In this document: positions 14,973-22,888 of the stretch, one piece after another | Layout of the letters: each line of letters begins with the position of its first letter | How positions within the stretch are numbered: the first letter of the stretch is position 1 | DNA from: Actinobacteria bacterium OV450 | Lineage (GTDB): Bacteria > Actinomycetota > Actinomycetes > Streptomycetales > Streptomycetaceae | DNA length: 58,013 nucleotides | NCBI GenBank assembly: GCA_001298555.1 | Contig: LJCW01000337.1 | Span: forward strand, 1-58,013 | Direction of reading: 5' to 3' | Made by a program: the position numbers and the translations under genes | Notes under the pieces: generated by a model | Database searches by the model: none | What the model saw: only the letters and a program-made list of their open reading frames with translations | What the model was told of the DNA's origin: nothing

Positions 14973-17234
14973 TCAGGGCAGTGGTGTCAGTTCGACGGGG
15001 AATCCGTTGAGCACCGCTGTGCCGGACAGCGGGTCGAGCCGGGAGCCGTCGAGGAGCTGGTTGACGTTGGCGCCGGGCGCGGCGGAGGCGACGGAGAGGC
15101 GGGCCCCGTCGCGGTCGTGGCCCCAGCCGTGCGGAAGGCTCACCACACCGGTCCGGACGCTGTCGGTGACCTCGACGGGCACCTCCAGGCTGCCGCCGTC
15201 GGCGGTGATCCGGGCCAGGCCGCCCTCGGTGAGGCCGAGCCGCCCGGCGTCCAGCGGATGCACCTGGAGGGTGCAGCGGTTGGAACCTCCGGTGAGGGCC
15301 GGGATGTTGTGCAACCAGCTGTTGTTGGACCGCAGGTGGCGGCGGCCCACGAGCACCAGGGCGGCGGGGCGGTCGGCGAGCGCCGCGCGCAGCCTGGGGA
15401 GCTCGGCCGCGATCGGGTCCGGGACCAGCTCGATCCTGCCGCTGCGCGTCCTCAGCACACCCCGGAGCCGGGGCCGCAGCGGGCCCAGGTCGATGCCGTG
15501 CGGGTGCGCGAGCAGCCGTTCCAGGCTGAGCCCCGCTCCCGCTCCTGCTCCCGCCTCGGAGGCGGAGGCGGAGCCGGCCCCGAACCGGTCCCCGTACGGC
15601 CCGAGTCGGAGCATCAGGTCGAGCCGCCGCTCGGGGCCGCTCTCCCCGGTGAGCAGACCGGCCAGGCGCGCCGGGTCCTGTCCGTGCAGCGGCGAGTGCG
15701 GGTCGGCGGCCTCCTTGGCGAGGGTGCTCTGGATGACCATGTCGTCCACGGCGTCCGGTGCGGCGGATCCGTGCATGCCGGAGACGGCCAGGACGAGACG
15801 GGCATGGATCTCGCACTCGTCGAGCCGTCCTGCTTCGAGGGGGACGGCGGCGCGGGTGTAGCGCACCTGGTTGCGGATGGCGAACCCGTTGAAGGCGAAG
15901 TCGTGGTGCGCGCTCTGCGAGGGCGGCGGCGGAGGCAGCACGACGTGGGCGTGGCGGGAGGTCTCGTTGAGGTACGGGTCGATGCTGACCATGAAGTCGA
16001 GCCCGGCCAGGGCCGCGTCGAGACGCCGCCCGTCGGGGGCCGAGAGCACCGGGTTGGCGGCGATGGCGACCAGGGCACGGATACGCCCCTCCCCCGGCGT
16101 CTCGATCTCCTCGGCCAGGGCGGCGATGGGCAGTTCGGCCTTGGCCTCGGGGTGGCCGCTGACCCGGCTGGTCCAGCGTCCCAGGGTGAAGCCCTTACCG
16201 GGACCGGCGGTGCGGGGCCGCGGCCCCGCGGCCGGGAGCGGGAAGAGGGCTCCCCCGGGCCGGTCGAGGTTGCCGGTGAGGATGTTCAGCACGTCGACCA
16301 GCCAGCTGGCGAGCGTGCCGTACTCGACGGTGCAGCTGCCGATCCGTCCGTAGACGGCGGCCGTGGGCGCGGCCGCGAGGTCACGGGCGAGGCCACGGAT
16401 CTCGGCGGCCGTGAGGTCGCAGGCGGGGGCGACGGCCTCAGGGGTGAAACTCCCGAGGGCCTCTGCGAGTTCCCCGAGCCCTTCGGTCAGTTCCTCCAGC
16501 GCGCCGGGGGCGGCCAGCTCCTCCGCGAGGAGGGTGTGCGCGAGGGCGGCGAGCAGCAGGGCGTCACTGCCGGGGCGCGGCGCCAGGTGGCGGTCGGCGA
16601 GCTTGGCCGTGCGGGTGCGACGGGGATCGACGACGACCAGGGTGCCGCCGCGGGCGCGCAGCGCCTTGAGGCGGCCGGGGAAGTCGGGCGCGGTGCACAG
16701 GGAGCCGTTGGACTCAACCGGGTTGGCCCCGAGGAGCAGCAGGAAGTCGGTGCGGTCGAGGTCGGGGACCGGGATGGCGAAGGGGTCTCCGAAGAGGAGT
16801 CCGCTGGACACGTGCTTGGGCATCTGGTCGAGGGTGCTGGCGGTGAAGAGGTTGCGGGTGCCGAGGGCCTTGAGCAGGAGCGGCGGGGAGAGGGGGCCCG
16901 CCATGGTGTGCACGTTCGGGTTGCCGAGGACCACGCCGACGGACTGTGGGCCGTGCTCCTGCACGAGGGCCGGGATCGCGGCGGCGATGGCCTCGAACGC
17001 CTCCTCCCAGGTGGCCTCGCACAGTCGGCCGTCGCGGCGGACGAGGGGTGTGCGCAGCCGGTCGGGGTCGGTGTCGAGCGCGCCGAAGGCCGCGCCCTTG
17101 GGGCAGATGAACCCGCGGCTGAACACGTCGTCGCGGTCCCCGCGGGCGCCGGTGACGGTCGTCCCCTCGATGGTGAGGGTGAGGCCGCAGGTGGCTTCGC
17201 AGAGGGGGCAGATGCGCAGGGCGGTGCGGGGCAT
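14973..17234 (-). CDS. Molybdopterin-dependent oxidoreductase (FdhF/NarB-like)
   Basis: 753 residues, a bis-MGD enzyme of the DMSO-reductase superfamily. The N-terminal [4Fe-4S] ligands are CPLCEATC and then CPKG (Cys near residues 9, 12, 16 and about 46). Cofactor-binding blocks follow: LLLGANPVESNG, VVDPRRTRTAKLADRHLAPRPGSDALL, and the C-terminal molydopterin-dinucleotide domain with LVGRRHLRSNNSWLHN. ATG 17234 has GGAGGG upstream. There is no adjacent electron-transfer or membrane subunit, so the partner and substrate are unknown. A tetR gene and operator-like palindrome lie immediately upstream. Confidence 0.92.
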   Translation of the reverse strand: MPRTALRICPLCEATCGLTLTIEGTTVTGARGDRDDVFSRGFICPKGAAFGALDTDPDRLRTPLVRRDGRLCEATWEEAFEAIAAAIPALVQEHGPQSVGVVLGNPNVHTMAGPLSPPLLLKALGTRNLFTASTLDQMPKHVSSGLLFGDPFAIPVPDLDRTDFLLLLGANPVESNGSLCTAPDFPGRLKALRARGGTLVVVDPRRTRTAKLADRHLAPRPGSDALLLAALAHTLLAEELAAPGALEELTEGLGELAEALGSFTPEAVAPACDLTAAEIRGLARDLAAAPTAAVYGRIGSCTVEYGTLASWLVDVLNILTGNLDRPGGALFPLPAAGPRPRTAGPGKGFTLGRWTSRVSGHPEAKAELPIAALAEEIETPGEGRIRALVAIAANPVLSAPDGRRLDAALAGLDFMVSIDPYLNETSRHAHVVLPPPPPSQSAHHDFAFNGFAIRNQVRYTRAAVPLEAGRLDECEIHARLVLAVSGMHGSAAPDAVDDMVIQSTLAKEAADPHSPLHGQDPARLAGLLTGESGPERRLDLMLRLGPYGDRFGAGSASASEAGAGAGAGLSLERLLAHPHGIDLGPLRPRLRGVLRTRSGRIELVPDPIAAELPRLRAALADRPAALVLVGRRHLRSNNSWLHNIPALTGGSNRCTLQVHPLDAGRLGLTEGGLARITADGGSLEVPVEVTDSVRTGVVSLPHGWGHDRDGARLSVASAAPGANVNQLLDGSRLDPLSGTAVLNGFPVELTPLP

Positions 17235-17285
17235 GGACCCTCCAGGGACGGCAGGCTGCGACGTGAACACGCTGGCGAGCCGAGC

Positions 17286-17298
17286 ATACCGACCGGTA
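17286..17298. promoter_or_regulatory. Candidate TetR operator upstream of the molybdopterin oxidoreductase
   Basis: ATACCGACCGGTA, with TACCG/CGGTA arms around a 2-bp centre, 52-64 bp before the start at 17234. The same 12-mer on the same strand precedes the SDR/ligase operon at 2069-2082. Confidence 0.6.
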
Positions 17299-17346
17299 GG
17301 CACGGTGGGGAGGGGTCTGGTGGCGGGCCCAGCCGGCGGGGGCCGG

Positions 17347-17970
17347 TCAGTCCAGTACGCGGGCCAGGTAGGCGTGCATCATGGCCCGGGTTTCGTCCAC
17401 GATGCCGGGGTCTCCGGCCGGGTCGGCGCGGAAGGCCAGCTTCGTCAGCGCGTCGGTGGCTTCGACGGCGACCAGGACCGACCGTTCCAGGGTGGCGTCC
17501 GGGGCCAGACCGAGGTGCGCGCCGAGCAGTTCGGTGAGCCGTACGGCAACCAGCCGGTTGGGGTCCGCGGCCGGGCCCTCGGCCGGCGGCACGGGCACCC
17601 CGAAGTCGACGAGCGCGAAACCGGGGACGGTGCGCTTCATCGCCAGGTACTCGTCCAGGACGGCGTCCACGACGGGACGCCAGCCGCCGGCCGGGAGGGA
17701 GGCGAGGCGTTCGGCGATGCCCTCGGTGTAGCGGTCGAGGTTGCGGTGGGCGAGGGCGATGGCCATGGCCCGCTTGTTGCCGAAGAAGCGGTAGACCGAG
17801 CCGATGGGCACGCCGGCACGCAGGGCGACGGCGCGGGTGCTGAGGTTCTCGTACCCGGTCTCGTCCAGGAGTTCGGCGCAGGCGTCGAGGATCCGGGCGA
17901 GCCGGTCGGCGCTGCGCTGCTGGACCGGCGTACGGCGCATGGGGTGGGCGGGGGGCACGGGGTCCATCAT
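17347..17970 (-). CDS. TetR/AcrR family regulator
   Basis: 207 residues with the TetR helix-turn-helix at about residues 24-66 (RILDACAELLDETGYENLSTRAVALRAGVPIGSVYRFFGNKRAM). The start could be ATG 17970, 17967 or the third ATG at 17940, which gives MRRTPVQQRS and a more usual N-terminus. It is co-oriented with the molybdopterin oxidoreductase 113 bp downstream. The operator-like ATACCGACCGGTA lies in that gap, so it likely represses that gene and perhaps the SDR/ligase operon at 1-2 kb (inference). Confidence 0.88.
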   Translation of the reverse strand: MMDPVPPAHPMRRTPVQQRSADRLARILDACAELLDETGYENLSTRAVALRAGVPIGSVYRFFGNKRAMAIALAHRNLDRYTEGIAERLASLPAGGWRPVVDAVLDEYLAMKRTVPGFALVDFGVPVPPAEGPAADPNRLVAVRLTELLGAHLGLAPDATLERSVLVAVEATDALTKLAFRADPAGDPGIVDETRAMMHAYLARVLD

Positions 17971-18002
17971 GCCGCCCCCGCCCTCTCGGTTCAGCAGGAG
18001 CG

Positions 18003-19307
18003 TCAGTTCAGGAGGAGGCCGATCCCGCCGATCGTGTAAACGATCATGAGTGTGAGCAGGGGCAGCTGTCCGGCGACGGCCCTGGCGGGCGGGAAGAGGC
18101 GTACGGAGCGGTCGTGGGCGGCGATCACACCCAGTACGTGACCGGTGACGACTGCGACGACCTGGAGGGCGGCGAGACCCCCAGGACCCAGCGCTGGCAT
18201 GGGTTCTGGGGCGTTGTCAGTGCCGAGTGCCATGCTTACTGTGCGTGGTCCTTCGGTGACGAGGAGGGAGAAGTCGTGGGCGATGAGATAGCCGAGTGCG
18301 ATCGGTACGAGTGAGTGCGCGAAGGCGGTCAGCGGGCCCGGGTGCGGGCCGCAGACGAGGCGGGTGGCCGCTGCGCACAGGCAGTAGAGGGTGGCGACGA
18401 GGGCGATGGAAGCGAGCAGTCCGAGCGTGGCCGTGGGGGTGCGGCCGAGGGGGGAGGTCTGGAGCGTGTTGATCCACGACGGGGCGTCGGAGTAGCCGTC
18501 GTAGGCGGTGGAGCCGAGCAGGACGCAGACGGTGGCGACGAGTCCGGGCCGCTCGGGTGTCGCGTCGAGTCCGTGGAAGGGGTTGCGCAGGACGAGGCGG
18601 CCATCGCTGCGGCGGCCGAGGGGAGAGACCCGGGCCAGGAGGGCGGAGTAGGCCTCGAACGCGTCGGCGTCGGCGAACCAGCGCTCCCCGAAGCGGGCGG
18701 CGAGTGCCAGTTGGACGGCGGCGTAGCCGGTGAGGGCGGTCAGAAGGGTGGTGGTGGATGCGGGATCCGGAGCGGCGAGTTCGAGCCAGGTGAAACCGAA
18801 CAGTGCGGCGGCGGCAGGCCATTGGCCGAGCCGGGCGGGAAGGGGGGCGTGGGCGTGCCGCCGGGCGCGGGGCAGTCGGCGGCTCAGGCGGTAGAGGGTG
18901 CGGAGCGGGTTGAGCAGGCGCCAGACGGGGCCCAGGAGGAGGGAGGCAGGGACGAGGCCGACCCAGAGGAGTACGTAGACGGCGCCGGGGGCGGGGTTTC
19001 GCCCGGGGTCGTCGGGGCCGAGGAGGAGCGAGAGGAGGACGGCGAGCGCGGCGGTGAGGCCGAGCCCGCGCAGGGCGGTGCGGGTGGCCGGCGCGTCGGC
19101 GATCCGCTCCAGGGCGGCGGGCAGGGCGAGGCCTGACCGGTCGCCGCGGAAGCGGGAGGAGGACCAGAGCAGACCGAGCGCGAGGAAGGAGACGAACAGC
19201 GCGGTGAAGGCTCCGGCGAACGCGTAGAAGGGAGAGATCGGCAGATCGTGCTGGGACCCGATCCCGTGCGCGAGCAGGGTGGGCGGATCGGCCGGGCGAA
19301 GGACCAC
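18003..19307 (-). CDS. Polytopic membrane protein of unknown function (third gene of the envelope locus)
   Basis: About 434 residues with roughly ten hydrophobic segments, e.g. FAGAFTALFVSFLALGLLW, LTAALAVLLSLLLG, VAVVTGHVLGVIAAH and LLTLMIVYTIGGIGLLL. The N-terminal LLAHGIGSQHDLPISPFYAF motif is distinctive, as is the soluble stretch ATPERPGLVATVCVLLGSTAYDGYSDAPSWI. Homologues are often labelled fenitrothion hydrolase in databases; nothing here supports a hydrolase. The start is uncertain: GTG 19307 is proposed, since sequence further upstream (to 19424) is low complexity. It lies downstream of the cupredoxin lipoprotein, probably in one operon although separated by a minisatellite. Confidence 0.7.
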   Translation of the reverse strand: MVLRPADPPTLLAHGIGSQHDLPISPFYAFAGAFTALFVSFLALGLLWSSSRFRGDRSGLALPAALERIADAPATRTALRGLGLTAALAVLLSLLLGPDDPGRNPAPGAVYVLLWVGLVPASLLLGPVWRLLNPLRTLYRLSRRLPRARRHAHAPLPARLGQWPAAAALFGFTWLELAAPDPASTTTLLTALTGYAAVQLALAARFGERWFADADAFEAYSALLARVSPLGRRSDGRLVLRNPFHGLDATPERPGLVATVCVLLGSTAYDGYSDAPSWINTLQTSPLGRTPTATLGLLASIALVATLYCLCAAATRLVCGPHPGPLTAFAHSLVPIALGYLIAHDFSLLVTEGPRTVSMALGTDNAPEPMPALGPGGLAALQVVAVVTGHVLGVIAAHDRSVRLFPPARAVAGQLPLLTLMIVYTIGGIGLLLN

Positions 19308-19469
19308 GCCCCGGCCCCAGCCACCGCTGCCCGCACCGGGTACGGCCCCCGGCCCGACCGGGATCCCCACGGGCCCCCGCCCCGCCCCCCCCGCCCGCCA
19401 CGGAAGGGGCACGGGGCCGCCCACACCCCGCCCCCGGACCCGGTCCGTACCGTCACCGCCACCGCCGGT

Positions 19470-19635
19470 GCCGGTAGGGACCGGGCCGGTACGAACGGGG
19501 CCTGCACGGACCGGGCCGGTACGGACGGGGCCGGTACGGACGGGGCCGGTACGGACGGGGCCGGTACGGACCGGGCCGGTACGGACCGGGCCGGTACGGA
19601 CCGGGCCGGTACGGACCGGGCCGGTACGGGCCGGG
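19470..19635. repeat. 15-bp minisatellite, about 11 copies
   Basis: The unit ccggtacggac(c/g)ggg is tandemly repeated between the end of the cupredoxin lipoprotein gene and the start of the membrane protein gene. Each unit contains the palindrome CCGGTAC(C)GG-like core. The 343-bp gap 19308-19650 holds nothing else recognisable. It would be transcribed if the flanking minus-strand genes form one operon. Confidence 0.9.
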
Positions 19636-19650
19636 GCCGTTGGGAAGGGG

Positions 19651-20607
19651 TCATCGGACCAGGAGCTGGGTCAGGACGAGGTGGGACTCGTGGGTCTCGA
19701 CCTCGAAGAGACCCGTACGGTCGGCCGTCAGGACCAGGGTGGCCTCCTGACCTGCCGGCAGGGCGAGTTCCTTGTCGTAGCCGTGGACGTGGAGGGTGTC
19801 CGCACGGTCGCTGGTGACGTGCAGGGCGACGCGTTCGCCGCGCCGGAGCTCGGTGCGGCCCGGGGCGGGGGTGACCTTGCCGTCCCGGACGGTGAGGGTG
19901 ACGGTGCGGTCGGCCTGCGCCTCCGAGGGCACCTGCGTCGGCACCGGCGTCGAAGGGGGCGGGGTGTGGCTGTGGCCGCCGCTTTGGCCCGGGGCGGCGG
20001 CGGTGAGTTGCAGCGTGCCCTCGATCGCCTTGCCCGTGACGGCCCAGGCGGTGTGGTCGTCCGCGTAGAGGCGGACGGTCAGGGTGTGCGCGCCCTCGGG
20101 GACCTGCGCGGCGGGCAGGTGGAACCAGGGGCCGTACACCCGGGCCAGTTTGCGGCCGTCGAGCTCCAGGTGGGCGTGGCCGGCGCCCGGGAGGGCGGCG
20201 CCGCCGGTGCTGTCGGGGGTGAAACGGAAGTTCTTCACCGTCAGCTGCAGGTTCCAGCCGTCCTCGGAGTCGGGGCGGGCCGCGAGCTGCACCTGCGGCG
20301 CACCCTCGGCCGGGACCTCGCGGAGCCGGTGCCCGGTGGGGTCCTGGGCGTCGAGCAGGGTGCCGACGCTGCCGGTGGCCTGCTCGTGGCCGGTGCCGGG
20401 CTTGTGGTGGGTGGTGGCCCGTCCGCCGCAGCCCGTCACCGCGCCGCAGGTGAGCAGCAGGACGAGCGCGAGGAGGGCCGCGGTGCGGGCCGCGCGCCGG
20501 GGCCGCGCTCCGGCGGGTGGCATCCTGACGGGCAGCCCCCCGACGGGCGGCACCCCGCAGCCGTCGCACCCGAGGGGGCCTGCGCCGGCGGCCCGCTCGG
20601 CGTTCAC
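19651..20607 (-). CDS. Lipoprotein with cupredoxin-like C-terminal domain
   Basis: 318 residues. After a basic N-terminus (RPRRAARTAA) comes a hydrophobic stretch and a lipobox ending AVTGC near residue 55, so it should be a membrane-anchored lipoprotein. The middle has a His-rich part and a beta-rich segment (LDGRKLARVYGPWFHLPAAQVPEGAHTL). The last 90 residues (TVTLTVRDGKVTPAPGRTEL ... LVLTQLLVR) resemble an EfeO/cupredoxin beta-sandwich, but the canonical Cys-His-Met copper ligands are not evident. GTG 20607 overlaps the upstream stop (GTGA) and has AGGAGGAG upstream. It is coupled to the beta-helix gene. Confidence 0.78.
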   Translation of the reverse strand: MNAERAAGAGPLGCDGCGVPPVGGLPVRMPPAGARPRRAARTAALLALVLLLTCGAVTGCGGRATTHHKPGTGHEQATGSVGTLLDAQDPTGHRLREVPAEGAPQVQLAARPDSEDGWNLQLTVKNFRFTPDSTGGAALPGAGHAHLELDGRKLARVYGPWFHLPAAQVPEGAHTLTVRLYADDHTAWAVTGKAIEGTLQLTAAAPGQSGGHSHTPPPSTPVPTQVPSEAQADRTVTLTVRDGKVTPAPGRTELRRGERVALHVTSDRADTLHVHGYDKELALPAGQEATLVLTADRTGLFEVETHESHLVLTQLLVR

Positions 20608-22706
20608 TGCGCTCCTCCTGCGGCCACCACGGCCCCCGTGCCGCTGCCGCCTGCGGGGTCCGCGCCCGGATCGGCCGGGGACGGGGACGCCGGACGGGCG
20701 GGGCGGGACGCGGCGATCGTCGCCCACAGCACCCAGGGGACGGCGACGAGCGCGCGGATCCAGGCGGGGCCGACGGGGATCCAGGGGATCATCAGGACGG
20801 CCTTGTCGAAGGCGTCGAGCAGGGTGAGCATCGCCAGCAGCAGGGTCAGCCGCGCCAGCCAGGGGCGGCTGGGCCTCAGGGCGAGGCCCGCGCCCGTCCA
20901 CCACAGGCCCAGCAGGAGCAGCGCCAGGGCCGGTACGAAGGTGCCGACGAGCGGCGTGGTGGAGCCGGCCACGTCCAGGGCCAGCCCGGCCAGGCCCAGC
21001 AGTGAGGCGGCCGCGCCCAGCCGGGAGCCGCGCAGGCGGCGCCACCACAGCACCCCGCCCACCAGGGCCAGGACCGCCGCCACGGCCAGCGCGATCTGGG
21101 TCTCCACCCGCTCCGCGCCGCGCGCGCCGTACCAGTCGCAGCCGGCCGGGAGTCTGCGCGCCTGGACGTTGTAGTCGGCGCAGACCAGCAGCTGGGCCAG
21201 TTTCACGGGCTCGCCCACCAGCCGGGCCGAGGCGCCCGACACCGCGCCCCGGCGCCCGCCGCACTCCGGGAGCGTGCCCGGGGTGGAGCCGTCGGGTCCG
21301 GGCTGCCAGCAGTTGCCGCGCCCCTGGCCGTCCCACCACACGTCCATGCCGTTCGGGCGGTCGGCGCCGGACTTGTCCTTGCCGAGTACGTTCCCGGCGT
21401 AGCGGTTGTGGTGGGAGGTGTCGGCCTGCTTCGACCACCTCTCCTCGCCGCGGATGAAGGCCGGGACCGCCGAGAGGAAGAAGCCCGCCCGCCGGTGTCC
21501 GTACACCCAGTTGTTCTCGTAGACGTTCCAGTTGCCGCCCGCGGTGATGACGCCGGTGCCCGGCGGCATGGAGATCTGCGGGCAGACCACCCCCTGCTCG
21601 TAGCCGCGCTCGATCGGCGGCTTGGCGCAGGTGCCGTCGGCGACGTGGCCGTAGTAGTCGGCGTTGTTGTCGTGGATCAGGTTCCGTTCGAACCGGGCGT
21701 GGTTCTGCGGGAGTCCGGGGTGACCGGGGAAGGCGCTGTCCATCGAGGCGCCGCCCATGTTCTGGTCGAACTCGTTGTCGTGCACCCACACCGAGTCTCC
21801 CGCGGTGCCGGAGTAGCCCACCATGTTGTGGTGGCTGTGGCAGCCGGTGATCTCGATGGAGTAGCGGGGCACGTCGTAGCCCCGCCCGTCGTTGATGTTC
21901 GAGGCGCTGCCGGGGTAGATGCCGGAGTCGCCGTTCCCATACGACTCGCAGTTCTTGTAGAGCCCGTGGTCGCTGGCGAAGGTCAGGAAGCCGTACTCGT
22001 CGTTCCACCGGGTCAGGACGTCGTCGATGACGAACCCGTCGCCCGCCAGCACGTACAGCGAGTTGAAGGTGGTGCGCTGGGCCGTGAAGTTGCGAAAGTA
22101 GATGCCGTCGGACTTGTCGGCGCGGATCGCGTTCAGCTTCTGGTACTTGGCGTCGATGACGACGTCGAGGCGGGTGGCCCCGGTGCCCTCGATCTGGAGG
22201 TCGGTCTTGCCGAGGACGGCGACGAGGTTCTGGTTGTGGCGGCACCGGACCTGCTGCTCGTAGCTGAGGATCTGGTAGCCGAGCGCCGAGTCGGGGGCCT
22301 TGAGCGCGGCGCACTCCCCGGTCGGTTTCGGCAGTGAGGGCTCCTCCTCGTACAGGCCGGGGAGGATCGCGATGTTCATGCCGGGCCGGTCCACGGCGTC
22401 GACGGCCTCCTGGAGATGCCGGTAGCCGCTCTTCTCACACCTCTCGTACAGGGCGAGGTTGCGCTGCTTCAGCTCCTGCGGGAAGGCGGATATCCGGCGT
22501 TCGAAGGCGGGCCGGTCGGTCTTGCAGACCAGCAGGTCCGGCTCGGCCCTCCGGTACTGCGGTACGGACCCGGTGCCGTCCGGCAGGGTCACGGGGCGCT
22601 CCTCGTGCGCGCGGGCGGCGGGCGCGGCGGCGAGGAGGGACACGAGGGCGAGGAGAGCGGCGAGGAGCGCCGCCGGCACGGCAGGGAACCTGCGGGTCCA
22701 CGACAT
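20604..22706 (-). CDS. Secreted/membrane-anchored right-handed beta-helix protein
   Basis: 700 residues. Residues 1-33 are a signal peptide ending AARAHEE. Residues about 90-450 carry repeated short beta-strand/Asn-rich turns such as IYFRNFTAQ, LYKNCESYGNGDSG, ITGCHSHHNMVGYSG and ENNWVYGHRRAGFFL. This is a parallel beta-helix of the NosD/pectate-lyase type. Residues about 540-670 contain four hydrophobic segments, anchoring the helix on the outer membrane face. A leaderless-type TACTCT box lies 7 nt before ATG 22706. It overlaps the lipoprotein gene by 4 bp. A substrate-binding or metal-handling role is only a guess from the NosD resemblance. Confidence 0.83.
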   Translation of the reverse strand: MSWTRRFPAVPAALLAALLALVSLLAAAPAARAHEERPVTLPDGTGSVPQYRRAEPDLLVCKTDRPAFERRISAFPQELKQRNLALYERCEKSGYRHLQEAVDAVDRPGMNIAILPGLYEEEPSLPKPTGECAALKAPDSALGYQILSYEQQVRCRHNQNLVAVLGKTDLQIEGTGATRLDVVIDAKYQKLNAIRADKSDGIYFRNFTAQRTTFNSLYVLAGDGFVIDDVLTRWNDEYGFLTFASDHGLYKNCESYGNGDSGIYPGSASNINDGRGYDVPRYSIEITGCHSHHNMVGYSGTAGDSVWVHDNEFDQNMGGASMDSAFPGHPGLPQNHARFERNLIHDNNADYYGHVADGTCAKPPIERGYEQGVVCPQISMPPGTGVITAGGNWNVYENNWVYGHRRAGFFLSAVPAFIRGEERWSKQADTSHHNRYAGNVLGKDKSGADRPNGMDVWWDGQGRGNCWQPGPDGSTPGTLPECGGRRGAVSGASARLVGEPVKLAQLLVCADYNVQARRLPAGCDWYGARGAERVETQIALAVAAVLALVGGVLWWRRLRGSRLGAAASLLGLAGLALDVAGSTTPLVGTFVPALALLLLGLWWTGAGLALRPSRPWLARLTLLLAMLTLLDAFDKAVLMIPWIPVGPAWIRALVAVPWVLWATIAASRPARPASPSPADPGADPAGGSGTGAVVAAGGAQ

Positions 22707-22713
22707 GCGCGTG

Positions 22714-22719
22714 AGAGTA
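22714..22719 (-). promoter_or_regulatory. -10 box for a leaderless transcript of the beta-helix operon
   Basis: TACTCT on the minus strand is 7 nt before the ATG at 22706; no ribosome binding site is present. Confidence 0.55.
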
Positions 22720-22817
22720 GAGCAATGTTCATCTTTTTGGATCCCCCGCGGCACGGGGAATCACACGGCCCCGGACCGCCGACCCGCACCGATCCGGCCG
22801 GTCGGACCGGGGAGCCA

Positions 22818-22861
22818 TTGACGCGCGGCCCGCGGAATCCTACTGTCGAGCATAGGATTCC
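22818..22861 (+). promoter_or_regulatory. hmgA promoter with embedded palindromic operator
   Basis: TTGACG (22818-22823), a 17-bp spacer and TACTGT (22841-22846) form a promoter. Overlapping the -10 is a perfect inverted repeat, GGAATCCTA (22834-22842), a 10-bp spacer and TAGGATTCC (22853-22861). A bound repressor would block RNA polymerase. The GntR encoded two genes downstream is the obvious candidate. Confidence 0.8.
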
Positions 22862-22888
22862 TTCGACAGCCACAGAGCGGGAGCACCC

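Noticed and set aside
15117..17537. An 806-residue + strand open frame opposite the molybdopterin oxidoreductase
   Set aside because: The minus-strand protein has a complete iron-sulfur motif and cofactor domains; the + frame has none.
18003..19307. Naming this protein fenitrothion hydrolase
   Set aside because: That label is carried over in databases, but the protein is polytopic and no hydrolase motif is visible.
19470..19635. A CRISPR array or attachment site
   Set aside because: A pure 15-bp tandem array without spacers; no integrase or tRNA gene is nearby.
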